Notes: generated from the sequence alone by a model not told the origin. Positions 1 to 6,261 are shown, numbered from the stretch's first letter. The stretch: 7,836 nucleotides of DNA from JABIBU01 sp964464685 (GCA_964464685.1 CAYXGV010000044.1:1-7836); one strand, 5' to 3'. Translations and numbers: made by a program.

Positions 1-412
1 TTTTTTCAAACAACCGACTAGGAATAAGATACTTTATAAATTCCACTTTTTTGAATCCTGGTTCAAAATAAACGCAAACTAATTCAAATTTTATCCAAGT
101 TTTATCTGGATTAATCCCTTTTTCAAAACAAAATCTAATCGCGGTCTGTTTTATTTTTTTGGCTTTACTCGGTGTCACGGCCAATTCGGCACTGTCATAA
201 CCAAAACTTCGTGTCTTAACTTCTACAAAAGACAGAACCGATCTTAATTCACCAGTTTTTTCATCCTTATCTTTACCCCAACCAATAATATCAATCTCAC
301 CTTTTTTATAACCATAATTTCTCGCGATAATTTCATAACCCTGGTCAATCAAAAAAAGAGAAGCCTGCTCTTCTCCCCACTTACCAATTTCTTGCTTTTC
401 GGTCTTAGACAT
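1..412 (-). CDS. YraN/UPF0102 family endonuclease-like protein (3' end cut by window edge)
   Basis: The ORF reads 137 codons from an ATG at 412 to the window edge without a stop. The N-terminal pattern (G10, W12-G-E-E, A17, F20-L, then GYEIIARNY at 25-33 and GEIDII at 38-43) followed by FVEVKTR at 62-68 is the signature of the YraN/UPF0102 family. This is a PD-(D/E)XK nuclease-like fold with candidate metal-binding residues D41, E64 and K66. Family members are usually about 115-130 residues, so nearly the whole protein should be present; a ten-residue charged stretch (about 47-56) lengthens the loop between the D and ExK motifs. The cellular role of YraN proteins is not settled; a nuclease role in DNA processing is inferred from the fold. 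There is no Shine-Dalgarno. The ATG sits in an ATTAGTATG string, so the AT-rich repeat that fills the upstream gap runs into the start codon. Confidence 0.9.
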   Translation of the reverse strand, partial: MSKTEKQEIGKWGEEQASLFLIDQGYEIIARNYGYKKGEIDIIGWGKDKDEKTGELRSVLSFVEVKTRSFGYDSAELAVTPSKAKKIKQTAIRFCFEKGINPDKTWIKFELVCVYFEPGFKKVEFIKYLIPSRLFEK

Positions 413-565
413 ACTAATAATATAAAAGATGCCAATATACTAATAGTACTAATGATACAAATAAATACTAATGTGTATTTGCCGAAGGGTATTAGTATAC
501 CATTAGTATAACCTGCCTACCGGCAGGCAGGTTAGTATTATTTGTATATTAGTATCTTTTATTAA
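411..565. repeat. AT-rich inverted repeat without a gene (relative of the 1139-1626 element)
   Basis: The gap between the methyltransferase and YraN is packed with TTAGTAT/ATACTAA heptamers. The left arm (about 441-475, ACTAAT orientation) and the right arm (532-565, TTAGTAT orientation) are imperfect inverted copies. They enclose about 60 bp that include a GC-rich palindrome. The 24 bases at 532-555 are identical to 1601-1624 in the right arm around the GxxExxY gene, so the two loci belong to one repeat family. The region could fold into a long hairpin and may serve as a terminator or processing site after the methyltransferase gene. Confidence 0.7.
512..531. repeat. GC-rich 20-bp REP-like palindrome, copy 1
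   Basis: This GC-rich palindrome (CCTGCC...GGCAGG arms) lies in otherwise AT-rich DNA. The 20 bases are the exact reverse complement of 6087-6106, and a diverged copy (two mismatches over 18 bases) lies at 1893-1910. Three copies in under 8 kb show a dispersed palindromic family, here nested inside the AT-rich inverted repeat. Confidence 0.85.
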
Positions 566-580
566 GATATTACCCTATTA

Positions 581-1132
581 CTAGTCATTCTTATACAACA
601 CCACTCCTCTATGATACTGCCCCATACTAAATTCTTCTTGCACCACCAAACCATTTTGTTTGGCCCAAAATTTTATTTCCGAAAAATTAATAAACCTGTC
701 GTCACTCGGACCAAACAGCAAACCTTTTTTAAACCAATCAATAATAATAATTCTCGCTTTATCTTTCAAAAGTGGGAGGACATTATCAAGTACCTGCTTG
801 TGATCACTAGTCTGAACCAAAGTATTGACTAAGAGAGCCACATCTAAAATTTTCTTAGGAATAGCTACACCATTTTGTCTTTCCAAATCACCCCAAACAG
901 GTTGGACATTTAGCAAAGACGAGGAAGCTGCCCGCCTAGTAATTTGTTCCAAAACATTTTTCAAAATATCTACAGCATAAACAATCCCCGCCTCACCAAT
1001 TAATTTGGCAGCCGGAAAAACTAAGTGCCCTGTCTGACCACAACCAAAATCAGCCACGTGCATACCTGAATGCAACCTGGCTTTTTCAAAAACTATATAT
1101 GGATCAACCATTTGATTGCCAGAGTGATACAT
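581..1132 (-). CDS. Class I SAM-dependent methyltransferase
   Basis: The 183-residue product has a Rossmann-type methyltransferase core. Motif I is VADFGCGQTGH at residues 26-36 (glycine-rich SAM loop). The acidic end of strand 2 is D55 in VYAVDI, with D82 of WGDLE a likely adenine-side contact, and ILDVALLVNTLVQ (95-107) is the motif IV region. The pattern resembles the Methyltransf_31/UbiE-like group, which acts on small molecules or proteins; the substrate cannot be told from sequence. Length is short but complete for a bare domain without extra substrate-binding parts. The start at 1132 is the first ATG; a second in-frame ATG at residue 8 is possible. Neither has a Shine-Dalgarno, and the upstream DNA is the left arm of the AT-rich inverted repeat around the GxxExxY gene. 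AT-rich repeats thus flank this gene on both sides. Confidence 0.85.
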   Translation of the reverse strand: MYHSGNQMVDPYIVFEKARLHSGMHVADFGCGQTGHLVFPAAKLIGEAGIVYAVDILKNVLEQITRRAASSSLLNVQPVWGDLERQNGVAIPKKILDVALLVNTLVQTSDHKQVLDNVLPLLKDKARIIIIDWFKKGLLFGPSDDRFINFSEIKFWAKQNGLVVQEEFSMGQYHRGVVLYKND

Positions 1133-1138
1133 AAATTT

Positions 1139-1185
1139 ATATACTAATATACAAATTTTACTAATTATACTAATGCTATACTAAT
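1139..1185. repeat. Left arm of AT-rich inverted repeat flanking the GxxExxY gene
   Basis: The reverse complement of this stretch matches 1584-1626 over 43 bases with only two mismatches. It is built of ATACTAAT-type heptamers. Its inner end overlaps the stop codon region of the GxxExxY ORF (1181), and its outer end lies 6 bp from the methyltransferase start. Confidence 0.85.
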
Positions 1186-1579
1186 TTTTGCTTTGATATT
1201 TATTTTTTAATTGGGTGTCTATTTTTACTATTCTAATTGGTTTTAGATATTGATTTCTAAAATTTACCAGAATCCCCAATTTTAATTGGGTTGTTTGTAA
1301 ATATCTCTGAACCTGTTCGTAATCGTGCCTAGTTAAAACTCTAATACTTTTTAATTCCAATATAATTTTATTTTCAATTATAAAATCAATTATATTTCCA
1401 CTATTCCCCACTTGACATTCTCTTAAAAAAGATAAATTATTTTCTTTAAATAATCTTGCAATCACATCACCCACTTGTTTTTCTTTGGCATATGGACCCA
1501 ATTCATTATGGGCAGTAAACAATATGCCATTTATTTTATAAGATAAATCTGGATATATTAAATTTCCTCCTCCATACAT
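1181..1579 (-). CDS. GxxExxY family protein (PD-(D/E)XK nuclease-like fold)
   Basis: The 132-residue product matches the GxxExxY family in length and layout. It has an N-terminal NLIYPDLSYKINGILF block (6-21), HNELGPYAKEKQV (24-36) in place of the naming motif, then IIDFIIENKIILELK (63-77) and the tail YLQTTQLKLGILVNFRN (93-109). D65, E75 and K77 fit the catalytic D...ExK of the PD-(D/E)XK superfamily. The naming motif is degenerate: residues 30-36 read YAKEKQV, so E33 is kept but the G and Y positions are Y30 and V36. The family's function is unknown. The gene sits exactly between inverted repeats. The start is doubtful: in-frame GGAGGAGGA codons (residues 3-5) look like a Shine-Dalgarno, and an in-frame ATA lies just after them, so translation might begin at a rare codon near residue 8 rather than at the ATG used here. 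Confidence 0.85.
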   Translation of the reverse strand: MYGGGNLIYPDLSYKINGILFTAHNELGPYAKEKQVGDVIARLFKENNLSFLRECQVGNSGNIIDFIIENKIILELKSIRVLTRHDYEQVQRYLQTTQLKLGILVNFRNQYLKPIRIVKIDTQLKNKYQSKN

Positions 1580-1583
1580 ATTC

Positions 1584-1626
1584 GTATAGCATTAGTATAA
1601 TTAGTATTATTTGTATATTAGTATAT
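1584..1626. repeat. Right arm of AT-rich inverted repeat flanking the GxxExxY gene
   Basis: It is the inverted partner of 1139-1185 (41 of 43 bases). Positions 1601-1624 are also identical to 532-555. The arm lies between the GxxExxY start and the stop of the next gene (1632), so it separates two same-strand genes. Confidence 0.85.
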
Positions 1627-1631
1627 TTACT

Positions 1632-1874
1632 TTAAAACATAAACAACTTACCAAAAAATCCCAAAATCATATTTCCCAACAAACCACTAACTCCCAGCAA
1701 GGAAATTATAATAATAGCCAAACCAACTAATTTGTAAAGCATGCGCGAGCCACCAGATGTGCCCATGTGTTCTTCGGCCCAAGAGTTGGTACCAAAATTT
1801 TGAATAAACCATTCGGTTTTGATAATAAGAATTGCACCAACTGCGATGGCGAGTAAAGCGATGATGTATTTCAT
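1632..1874 (-). CDS. Small two-helix membrane protein, conserved CPR type
   Basis: The 80-residue product has two hydrophobic segments, about residues 3-18 and 49-68, joined by a polar loop (19-46) that reads KTEWFIQNFGTNSWAEEHMG and then GGSR. I recall small proteins with this FG-x-NSWAEEH-x-G-x-x-GGSR loop as frequent in Patescibacteria, where they are annotated as hypothetical; no function is known to me. The short ends suggest a simple hairpin in the cytoplasmic membrane with the conserved loop on one face. There is no Shine-Dalgarno before the ATG. The gene appears to be transcribed alone, from an extended -10 promoter about 60 bp upstream, just after the hairpin that ends the MATE gene. 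A diverged copy of the GC-rich palindrome lies in its leader at 1893-1910. Confidence 0.8.
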   Translation of the reverse strand: MKYIIALLAIAVGAILIIKTEWFIQNFGTNSWAEEHMGTSGGSRMLYKLVGLAIIIISLLGVSGLLGNMILGFFGKLFMF

Positions 1875-1892
1875 AGTATTGATTTAGACAAA

Positions 1893-1910
1893 CCTGGCTA
1901 CTGGCAGGCA
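1893..1910. repeat. REP-like palindrome, diverged copy
   Basis: Over 18 bases this differs at two positions from the palindrome at 512-529. It lies in the 5' leader of the small membrane protein gene. Confidence 0.6.
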
Positions 1911-1932
1911 TATTAAAACTAATTATATAAAT

Positions 1933-1942
1933 ATTATATCAC
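1933..1942 (-). promoter_or_regulatory. Extended -10 promoter for the small membrane protein gene
   Basis: On the minus strand the bases read TGATATAAT, a perfect TGnTATAAT extended -10. It sits between the hairpin after the MATE gene and the ATG at 1874. No good -35 is seen at 17 bp upstream (TGTCGT), which an extended -10 can tolerate. Confidence 0.45.
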
Positions 1943-1944
1943 AA

Positions 1945-2013
1945 AAACAAAACTAACGACACACTACCCACACAACACGACACAATCTATGTGAGTAGTG
2001 TTAGGTGTGTCGT
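1945..2013 (-). terminator. Probable terminator hairpin after the MATE transporter gene
   Basis: ACGACACAC at 1956-1964 is the exact inverse of GTGTGTCGT at 2005-2013. Further imperfect pairing of the CA-rich and GT-rich inner parts extends the stem. On the minus strand the hairpin is followed by a T-rich tract (TTAGTTTTGTTTTTG). It lies 57 bp after the MATE stop codon. The long loop makes it less canonical than the terminator at 7201-7242. Confidence 0.55.
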
Positions 2014-2070
2014 GAGTCGTAAAAAAATAATATTTTGATATTCTACAACAACTTAGTCTACTTAAAAGAC

Positions 2071-3405
2071 TTAGCCCAACTTAGCCAACTCAGACTTGTA
2101 CATAATCCAAGTAATAACACCCGACACACTATCGGCAATTGGAAAAGAAATCCACACTCCCAAAAGTCCCCAAAAATAGGGCAGAATAATAACCAGTGGG
2201 ATAAGCAAAATAATTTGACGCAAAGACGATAAAAAAATTGACTCCTTGGCTCGACCCATTGCCTGATAAAGTCCTGCTGTCACTACCTGAAAACCAATCG
2301 TAGCAAAAGCTAGCGCCACTATTCGCATCGCAGGCACGCCAATTCTTATGGCTTCTGAATCAGTCGTAAAAATTCGCAAAATCGGCTCAGCAAAAAGTTC
2401 CAAAATTACAAAAGCCAAGATAGCACTATAAGTAGTCAATTTAATTGATATATTCACTGTCTCTTTCACTCTCTCAATCGCCCGAGCACCAAAATTATAA
2501 CCAATAATCGGTTGCATTCCCTGCACAATACCAATTAACGGCAAAAATATAAAGGCCAACAAACGATTTATTATTCCAAAAACGCCAATAGCCAAATCAC
2601 CACCATAAAACGCCAACACATGATTCAAAACCACGGCACCAATACTACCTGCTCCCATGCGAACAAACGAAGAAAAACCAACCGCAATAATTTCTTTTAC
2701 AATATAAAATTTTAATTTCAAATTGCGCCAATAAAATTTTAATAAACTATCACCAAAAATAAAATAATACAGAATAAATAATGCAGTCACTAGTTGTGAC
2801 AAAACAGTTGCCAAAGCAGCTCCTTTTATTCCCATTCCCAAACCAAAAATAAAAATTGGATCCAGGATAGTGTTCAAAACCGCTCCCACCAACATGGTTA
2901 TCATAGCAATTTTGGCATTACCTTCACTTCGAACAATCGTATTTCCCACCATACCAAAAGAAAAAAATGGAATTCCAAGAATAATAATCCAACCATAATC
3001 AACTGCCAAAGGCAATATAGAATCAGTCGCCCCAAAAGCTGTTAAAATTGGCTTGAGAAAAATAAGACCAACCAAACTTAAAATTAAACTACTTACAATT
3101 GTCAAAGAAAAAATATTACCAAAAGCCATTTCGGTTTCTGCCATTTTTCTTTCACCTAATTTGCGAGAGATAAATGACGCTCCGCCAATTCCAATAGTTT
3201 GTTCAATTGCCATTATGAGCATATTGATTGGAAACACAATCGCGATGGCTGCAATTCCAAGCACCCCAACTGATCGGCCAACAAAAATTGTGTCCACCAA
3301 ATTATAGAGAGCCACCACCAACATTCCCACCATCGCTGGCGCGGACAATTTCCAAAGTAATTTTCCAATCAGCGATTCGCTAAGTTGTGTTTCTCGTTCG
3401 TGCAT
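2071..3405 (-). CDS. MATE family multidrug/cation efflux transporter
   Basis: The 444-residue, highly hydrophobic product fits the 12-helix MATE family (usual length about 440-470), which exports cationic drugs and other small molecules across the cytoplasmic membrane using a Na+ or H+ gradient. The first half shows LWKLSAPAMVGMLVVALYNL (17-36) and VDTIFVGR (37-44), then RSEGNAKIAMITMLVGAVLN (159-178), DPIFIFGLGMGIKGAALAT (182-200). The second half repeats the plan with GFSSFVRMGAGS (243-254), GIINRLLAFIFLP (277-289) and QGMQPIIGYNFGAR (295-308). The last helices span about 393-437. These features point to the MepA-like branch. Substrate is unknown. The start at 3405 gives a normal short cytoplasmic N-terminus; there is no Shine-Dalgarno. 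It is isolated from trpS by a repeat hairpin and followed by another hairpin, so it is probably monocistronic. Confidence 0.93.
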   Translation of the reverse strand: MHERETQLSESLIGKLLWKLSAPAMVGMLVVALYNLVDTIFVGRSVGVLGIAAIAIVFPINMLIMAIEQTIGIGGASFISRKLGERKMAETEMAFGNIFSLTIVSSLILSLVGLIFLKPILTAFGATDSILPLAVDYGWIIILGIPFFSFGMVGNTIVRSEGNAKIAMITMLVGAVLNTILDPIFIFGLGMGIKGAALATVLSQLVTALFILYYFIFGDSLLKFYWRNLKLKFYIVKEIIAVGFSSFVRMGAGSIGAVVLNHVLAFYGGDLAIGVFGIINRLLAFIFLPLIGIVQGMQPIIGYNFGARAIERVKETVNISIKLTTYSAILAFVILELFAEPILRIFTTDSEAIRIGVPAMRIVALAFATIGFQVVTAGLYQAMGRAKESIFLSSLRQIILLIPLVIILPYFWGLLGVWISFPIADSVSGVITWIMYKSELAKLG

Positions 3406-3443
3406 ATCACTATTTTATAAAACAAAAAACCATCATAGTGGTT

Positions 3444-3542
3444 CAATTTCCAAATAACAATTTCCAAATAAATTACAAAAATCAATTTCCAATTTTGTGA
3501 TTTGAAAATTGGAAATTATTTGGAAATTGTCTCTTGGAAATT
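3444..3542. repeat. TTGGAAATT repeat cluster forming a large hairpin, likely terminator of trpS
   Basis: CAATTTCCAAATAA occurs twice in tandem (3444-3457 and 3458-3471). The second copy pairs perfectly with 3516-3529. Inside it, AATTTCCAATTTT (3484-3496) pairs perfectly with 3505-3517 across an 8-base loop, and the outermost TTGGAAATT (3534-3542) pairs with 3445-3453. Three competing stems can therefore form directly after the trpS stop codon. It is AT-rich, so it is a weaker terminator than a GC stem; a processing or insulator role is also possible. Confidence 0.7.
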
Positions 3543-3543
3543 A

Positions 3544-4548
3544 TTATCTAATCCCCACCAACTTCCTCACCTCTTCCATCGTCTTCTTCGCTACTGGTCT
3601 AGCCTTGTCAGCACCGGCAATCAAAATCTCGGCCAGCTCGTCATGATTCATAAGTAATTCATTTCTTTTTTTTCTAAACTCAATAAAATATTCACTAATA
3701 GCATTACCAACTTCTTTTTTTAAATCACCATAACGGATTGTTCCATCTTTTTCAGTTTGCACAAAACTATTATACAAAGAATCATCACTACTGAACTCTT
3801 TCAAAAGTAATAATAAATTTTGTACACCCGGAGCACCTTCTCCACCCTCACTGGCAGTAACAGCTTTTTTTAATTTTTGTTCAATTACATTTGGCTCATC
3901 AGCTAGTTCAATCACATGACCCTGACCCAATGATTTACTCATCTTTTTACTTGGCTCAAGCAAACTCATTACTTTTGGAATTTTTGTTAATAAGTGCTTA
4001 GTTTCAGGGAAGTATTTTTTATCCGGCGTAGCTTTAGCGAAGCGGGAATTGAACCAACGAGCAATATCTCTAGTTAATTCCACATGTTGAATTTGATCTT
4101 GTCCAACCGGCACCATCTCACCATGATAAAGTAAAATATCAGCTGATTGTAAAATCGGATAAGTAAAAAGACCAGCATTAATATTTTTATTTTGTTGTTG
4201 TGATTTGTCTTTATATTGTGTCATTCTTTCTAATTCTGAAATCGGCGTCACGCAATTAAAAATCCAAGCCAACTCACTATGTTCTGGAATATGTGACTGC
4301 ACAAACAAAGTTGTTTTGTCAGGATCAATCCCAGCCGAGATCAACTCGGCCGAAGTTTTCAAAATTTGTTCATGACGTTCTTTGGCTGTCATATTGCCAG
4401 TCAACGAATGCAAGTCAGCAATGAAAATATACATTTCGTATTTACCCGAGTTTTGTAATTCCACCCAATTTTTTACCGCCCCCAAATAATTGCCAATATG
4501 TAAATTGCCCGTTGGCTGGATACCTGAAACGATGATTGGTTTAGACAT
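3544..4548 (-). CDS. trpS: Tryptophanyl-tRNA synthetase (TrpRS)
   Basis: TrpRS charges tRNA(Trp) with tryptophan in the cytoplasm. The 334-residue product is of normal length for a bacterial class Ic enzyme. PTGNLHIGN (12-20) is the HIGH-type ATP motif, and KKMSKS (201-206) is the KMSKS loop. Also typical are IADLHSLT (43-50), PILQSADILLY (131-141), VPVGQDQIQHVELTRDIA (147-163) and the C-terminal anticodon-binding helices. After NSRF (167-170) come AKATPD residues that I do not expect in the family; the DNA here (4022-4047) matches a palindromic repeat known to me from CPR genomes, so these residues look repeat-derived. The gene begins 29 bp after the secreted protein gene and may share its promoter. 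No T-box or other leader is visible in that short gap. Its position near trpR, a trp attenuator and a trpB fragment suggests it was once a neighbour of a trp operon. Confidence 0.97.
   Translation of the reverse strand: MSKPIIVSGIQPTGNLHIGNYLGAVKNWVELQNSGKYEMYIFIADLHSLTGNMTAKERHEQILKTSAELISAGIDPDKTTLFVQSHIPEHSELAWIFNCVTPISELERMTQYKDKSQQQNKNINAGLFTYPILQSADILLYHGEMVPVGQDQIQHVELTRDIARWFNSRFAKATPDKKYFPETKHLLTKIPKVMSLLEPSKKMSKSLGQGHVIELADEPNVIEQKLKKAVTASEGGEGAPGVQNLLLLLKEFSSDDSLYNSFVQTEKDGTIRYGDLKKEVGNAISEYFIEFRKKRNELLMNHDELAEILIAGADKARPVAKKTMEEVRKLVGIR
4022..4047. repeat. In-frame palindromic repeat inside trpS
   Basis: The 26 bases have an imperfect dyad (TCCGGC...GCGGGA ends around AGCTTTAGCG). 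They resemble a repeat I recall as common in CPR genomes, with perfect ends TCCGCC...GGCGGA. In trpS it is read as SRFAKATPD. Part of it (AKATPD) appears to be an insertion between the NSRF and KKYFPE segments of TrpRS. Confidence 0.55.
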
Positions 4549-4577
4549 ATTACATTTAGTAAATATTTAATTTATAT

Positions 4578-5879
4578 TTATTGCGCCATTAAAACTCTCA
4601 TATACCAACCAGATTCAGCAATATACCATGGCCATTTTCTGGCCGGAAAAAATTTGGCCTCATTATTATCCAAATAAGTTTTTAAAACAACGCCATCCTT
4701 GGCTTTGACCGCACCCAAGGCCAAAGACATCCAAGGAAAACTATCAACCGTTTGATTCACCCAACTTGGCTGAGCAGAAAGAAATTTATTCCAAAGAATT
4801 ACCGCTCTTTCACCTTGTGCTTCTGGCAGATCAAAAATCACTGGCCACAAATTGGCCGACGCATCAGCATAAAAAACATTCCAGTTCATGGTATGACCAT
4901 AGTATGGGGTGTATTCTTGTTTTTCTTCATTCCAAAGATTTTTTTCTATGGCCGTTCTTATATTTTCTGCTTTTTGAAAATACAAACCAGCTTCTGGATC
5001 TTTCAAAGATGCAAGTAATTCAGAAAAATCTTGATAACCTCGCCACACTTCTACATTATCCATCAAATAAAGGGCGTGATAATCTTTTTTAGCATAAGTC
5101 AAACCAATTGGTTGCAAAGTAGCGTCAATAGCGCTGGAAATTAATTTCAAATCTGCCAAATGATTCTTGATAAAAACACTATCTCCAGTTGTTTGATAAT
5201 AAGCATTGGCCAAAGAAAGAAAAGTGGCTGCATAAGAATCAGACGAATCATAATTTTTCTTAGTTGCATCACGCTCTTTTTCTGTCACTTCCGTGCCATC
5301 AGGCAATTGATAATAATCATAAATCGTGCCCACCACGCCAATATCATCTGGTGTTCTATTGATATGATCAAAATACCACATCATATATTTTTGCACCGCA
5401 CCTTGATAATCCGCGCTTAATTTTATAACCGGAGTCAAAGCCAAATTAGCAAAGTAGGGCATGATATGTGGACTATCGGGAGTCATACCAACTGCGCCAG
5501 AAGGTTTTTGAGCAGTCAAAATCCAATCCGCTTCAACGCGTGCCAACGAAAGATTGGCTGAATTAAAAACATTTGTTGATTCAGTAGCCGGTTGTTCTAC
5601 AATTACTGGAGTCACAGGCACAACAACATTTACCACTGGTTGAGGGATTTTAATAATTGGCTTAACAATATTGTTTTTCCTCACCGGTATTTTAACCACT
5701 GGCTTTTTTTTAACAATATTTTTAACAACATTTTTTGTGCTTACTGACGTGGTCACTTTTGGGCTAGATTTGACCTGTACCACATTCTTGCTCGCTGTTT
5801 TGGCAAACACAAAAGTTGAGCTTCCCAAAAATAAGCTAACCACAAACACAAATACCAAAAAATTTATAATTGTTTTCAT
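4578..5879 (-). CDS. Secreted protein with six-hairpin glycosidase-like domain
   Basis: The 433-residue product starts with a clear signal peptide: K2, a hydrophobic core over about 5-19, and a VFA-K junction predicting cleavage after residue 26. Residues 27-100 are a low-complexity Lys/Val/Pro/Thr linker with repeated VVK and KIP units, likely extended and basic. From about 105 to the end, aromatic-rich helical segments with the spacing of an (alpha/alpha)6 toroid appear: YDSSDSYAATFLSLANAYYQ (210-229), LMDNVEVWRGYQDFSELLA (272-290), WNVFYADASANLWPVIFD (333-350) and AESGWYMRVLMA (421-432). This suggests a six-hairpin glycosidase-like fold acting on a polysaccharide outside the membrane. The family and substrate are not identifiable by eye, and catalytic residues are only guesses (D211, D214, E277). 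It has its own promoter with a 21-bp dyad and is followed after 29 bp by trpS. Confidence 0.75.
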   Translation of the reverse strand: MKTIINFLVFVFVVSLFLGSSTFVFAKTASKNVVQVKSSPKVTTSVSTKNVVKNIVKKKPVVKIPVRKNNIVKPIIKIPQPVVNVVVPVTPVIVEQPATESTNVFNSANLSLARVEADWILTAQKPSGAVGMTPDSPHIMPYFANLALTPVIKLSADYQGAVQKYMMWYFDHINRTPDDIGVVGTIYDYYQLPDGTEVTEKERDATKKNYDSSDSYAATFLSLANAYYQTTGDSVFIKNHLADLKLISSAIDATLQPIGLTYAKKDYHALYLMDNVEVWRGYQDFSELLASLKDPEAGLYFQKAENIRTAIEKNLWNEEKQEYTPYYGHTMNWNVFYADASANLWPVIFDLPEAQGERAVILWNKFLSAQPSWVNQTVDSFPWMSLALGAVKAKDGVVLKTYLDNNEAKFFPARKWPWYIAESGWYMRVLMAQ

Positions 5880-5894
5880 ATTGTTATACTTTAT

Positions 5895-5934
5895 ATTATA
5901 CCTCTACTTTACTCTATTTTAGAGTAAAAGTCAA
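5895..5934 (-). promoter_or_regulatory. Promoter with 21-bp operator-like dyad upstream of the secreted protein gene
   Basis: The minus strand carries TTGACT (5934-5929) and, 17 bp on, TAAAGT (5911-5906) as a usable -35/-10 pair. An exact TATAAT lies closer to the gene (5900-5895) but has a poor -35. The spacer of the first pair is almost wholly a dyad (5908-5928): arms TTTACTCTA and TAGAGTAAA, perfect over 9 bp, around a 3-bp centre. A dyad lying on a promoter spacer is a typical repressor site. The regulator is unknown, and it does not resemble the operator at trpR. Confidence 0.5.
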
Positions 5935-5978
5935 GCCTGTCTTTCATCTGTCTTAAACCACTCAAAAACTACATCCCC

Positions 5979-6046
5979 AACCTCTCCGCCACATAATCCA
6001 CATCCTTATCTCCTCGACCGGACAAATTTACTATTATTATTTTATT
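5979..6046 (-). pseudogene. trpB: Remnant: C-terminus of tryptophan synthase beta chain
   Basis: The minus strand reads NKIIIVNLSGRGDKD then VDYVAERLGM and a TAG stop at 5979-5981. (V)NLSGRGDKD is the conserved C-terminal signature of TrpB, the enzyme subunit that joins indole and serine to make tryptophan; in intact TrpB (about 390-400 residues) it lies some 15-25 residues from the end. Here the frame hits a TAA at 6047-6049, and 10 bp further on a CATTGCGAG inverted-repeat element begins. Only about 25 codons survive, without the PLP-binding domain. It is therefore the 3' scar of a trpB gene lost by deletion or replaced by repeats. The next gene downstream starts from its own promoter, so trpB was probably last in its operon. 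The lack of other mutations in this tail suggests the loss is fairly recent. Confidence 0.82.
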
Positions 6047-6057
6047 TTATGGTTTCT

Positions 6058-6182
6058 GTCATTGCGAGAAGTGAGAATATGCGACGCCTGCCTGCCGGTA
6101 GGCAGGAAACAATCCCATTAAGTTATCTACGTTGCTAATTCCCTGAGATTGCTTCGTCGTCGTACCTCCTCCTCGCAATGAC
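6058..6182. repeat. CATTGCGAG inverted-repeat element, copy 1 (at the trp deletion junction)
   Basis: The 125-bp element begins GTCATTGCGAG (6058-6068) and ends with the exact inverse CTCGCAATGAC (6172-6182). Inside are CAATCCC and GATTGCTTCGTCG blocks typical of this family, plus a nested GC-rich palindrome. It has no coding capacity of its own. It lies between the trpB tail and DNA leading from the trp attenuator. A second copy (6705-6815) lies upstream of the attenuator. Confidence 0.85.
6087..6106. repeat. GC-rich 20-bp REP-like palindrome, copy 2 (nested)
   Basis: The 20 bases are the exact reverse complement of 512-531. The copy is inserted within the CATTGCGAG element, which shows that the repeats have layered on one another. 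Confidence 0.85.
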
Positions 6183-6194
6183 GGGATACTTGTA

Positions 6195-6228
6195 GGGCAA
6201 CGCGAAGTTTTGTAACTCTGCGTCGCCC
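6195..6228. repeat. GGGC(A/G)ACGC hairpin next to the CATTGCGAG element
   Basis: GGGCAACGC (6195-6203) pairs with GCGTCGCCC (6220-6228) with a single mismatch that becomes a G-U pair on the minus strand. It abuts the right end of the 125-bp element and probably belongs to a compound repeat. No T run follows, so it is not called a terminator. Confidence 0.55.
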
Positions 6229-6261
6229 CAATTCACAGGTCTGGATCCTCCTCCTTCGCGC

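Larger units (their letters stand above)
1139..1626. mobile_element. Candidate small mobile unit: GxxExxY gene between 43-bp inverted repeats
   Basis: The unit is about 488 bp: a left inverted repeat (1139-1185), one gene (1181-1579) and a right inverted repeat (1584-1626). The repeats hug the gene with almost no other DNA. The enclosed protein has the D...ExK residues of a PD-(D/E)XK nuclease fold. A gene-less relative of the same repeat lies 600 bp away. No transposase or target-site duplication is evident, because the neighbouring DNA consists of the same heptamers and hides any duplication. Calling it mobile is inference; long terminator-like hairpins around a normal gene are the alternative. 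Confidence 0.4.

Noticed and set aside
411..1626. CRISPR array made of the TTAGTAT repeats
   Set aside because: The repeat spacing is irregular, units are only about seven bases, copies occur in both orientations around genes, and no spacers of constant length or cas genes are seen.
5671..5922. Plus-strand hydrophobic ORF opposite the start of the secreted protein gene
   Set aside because: It is the antisense of the signal peptide and Lys/Val linker codons; low-complexity coding DNA often leaves such a frame open.
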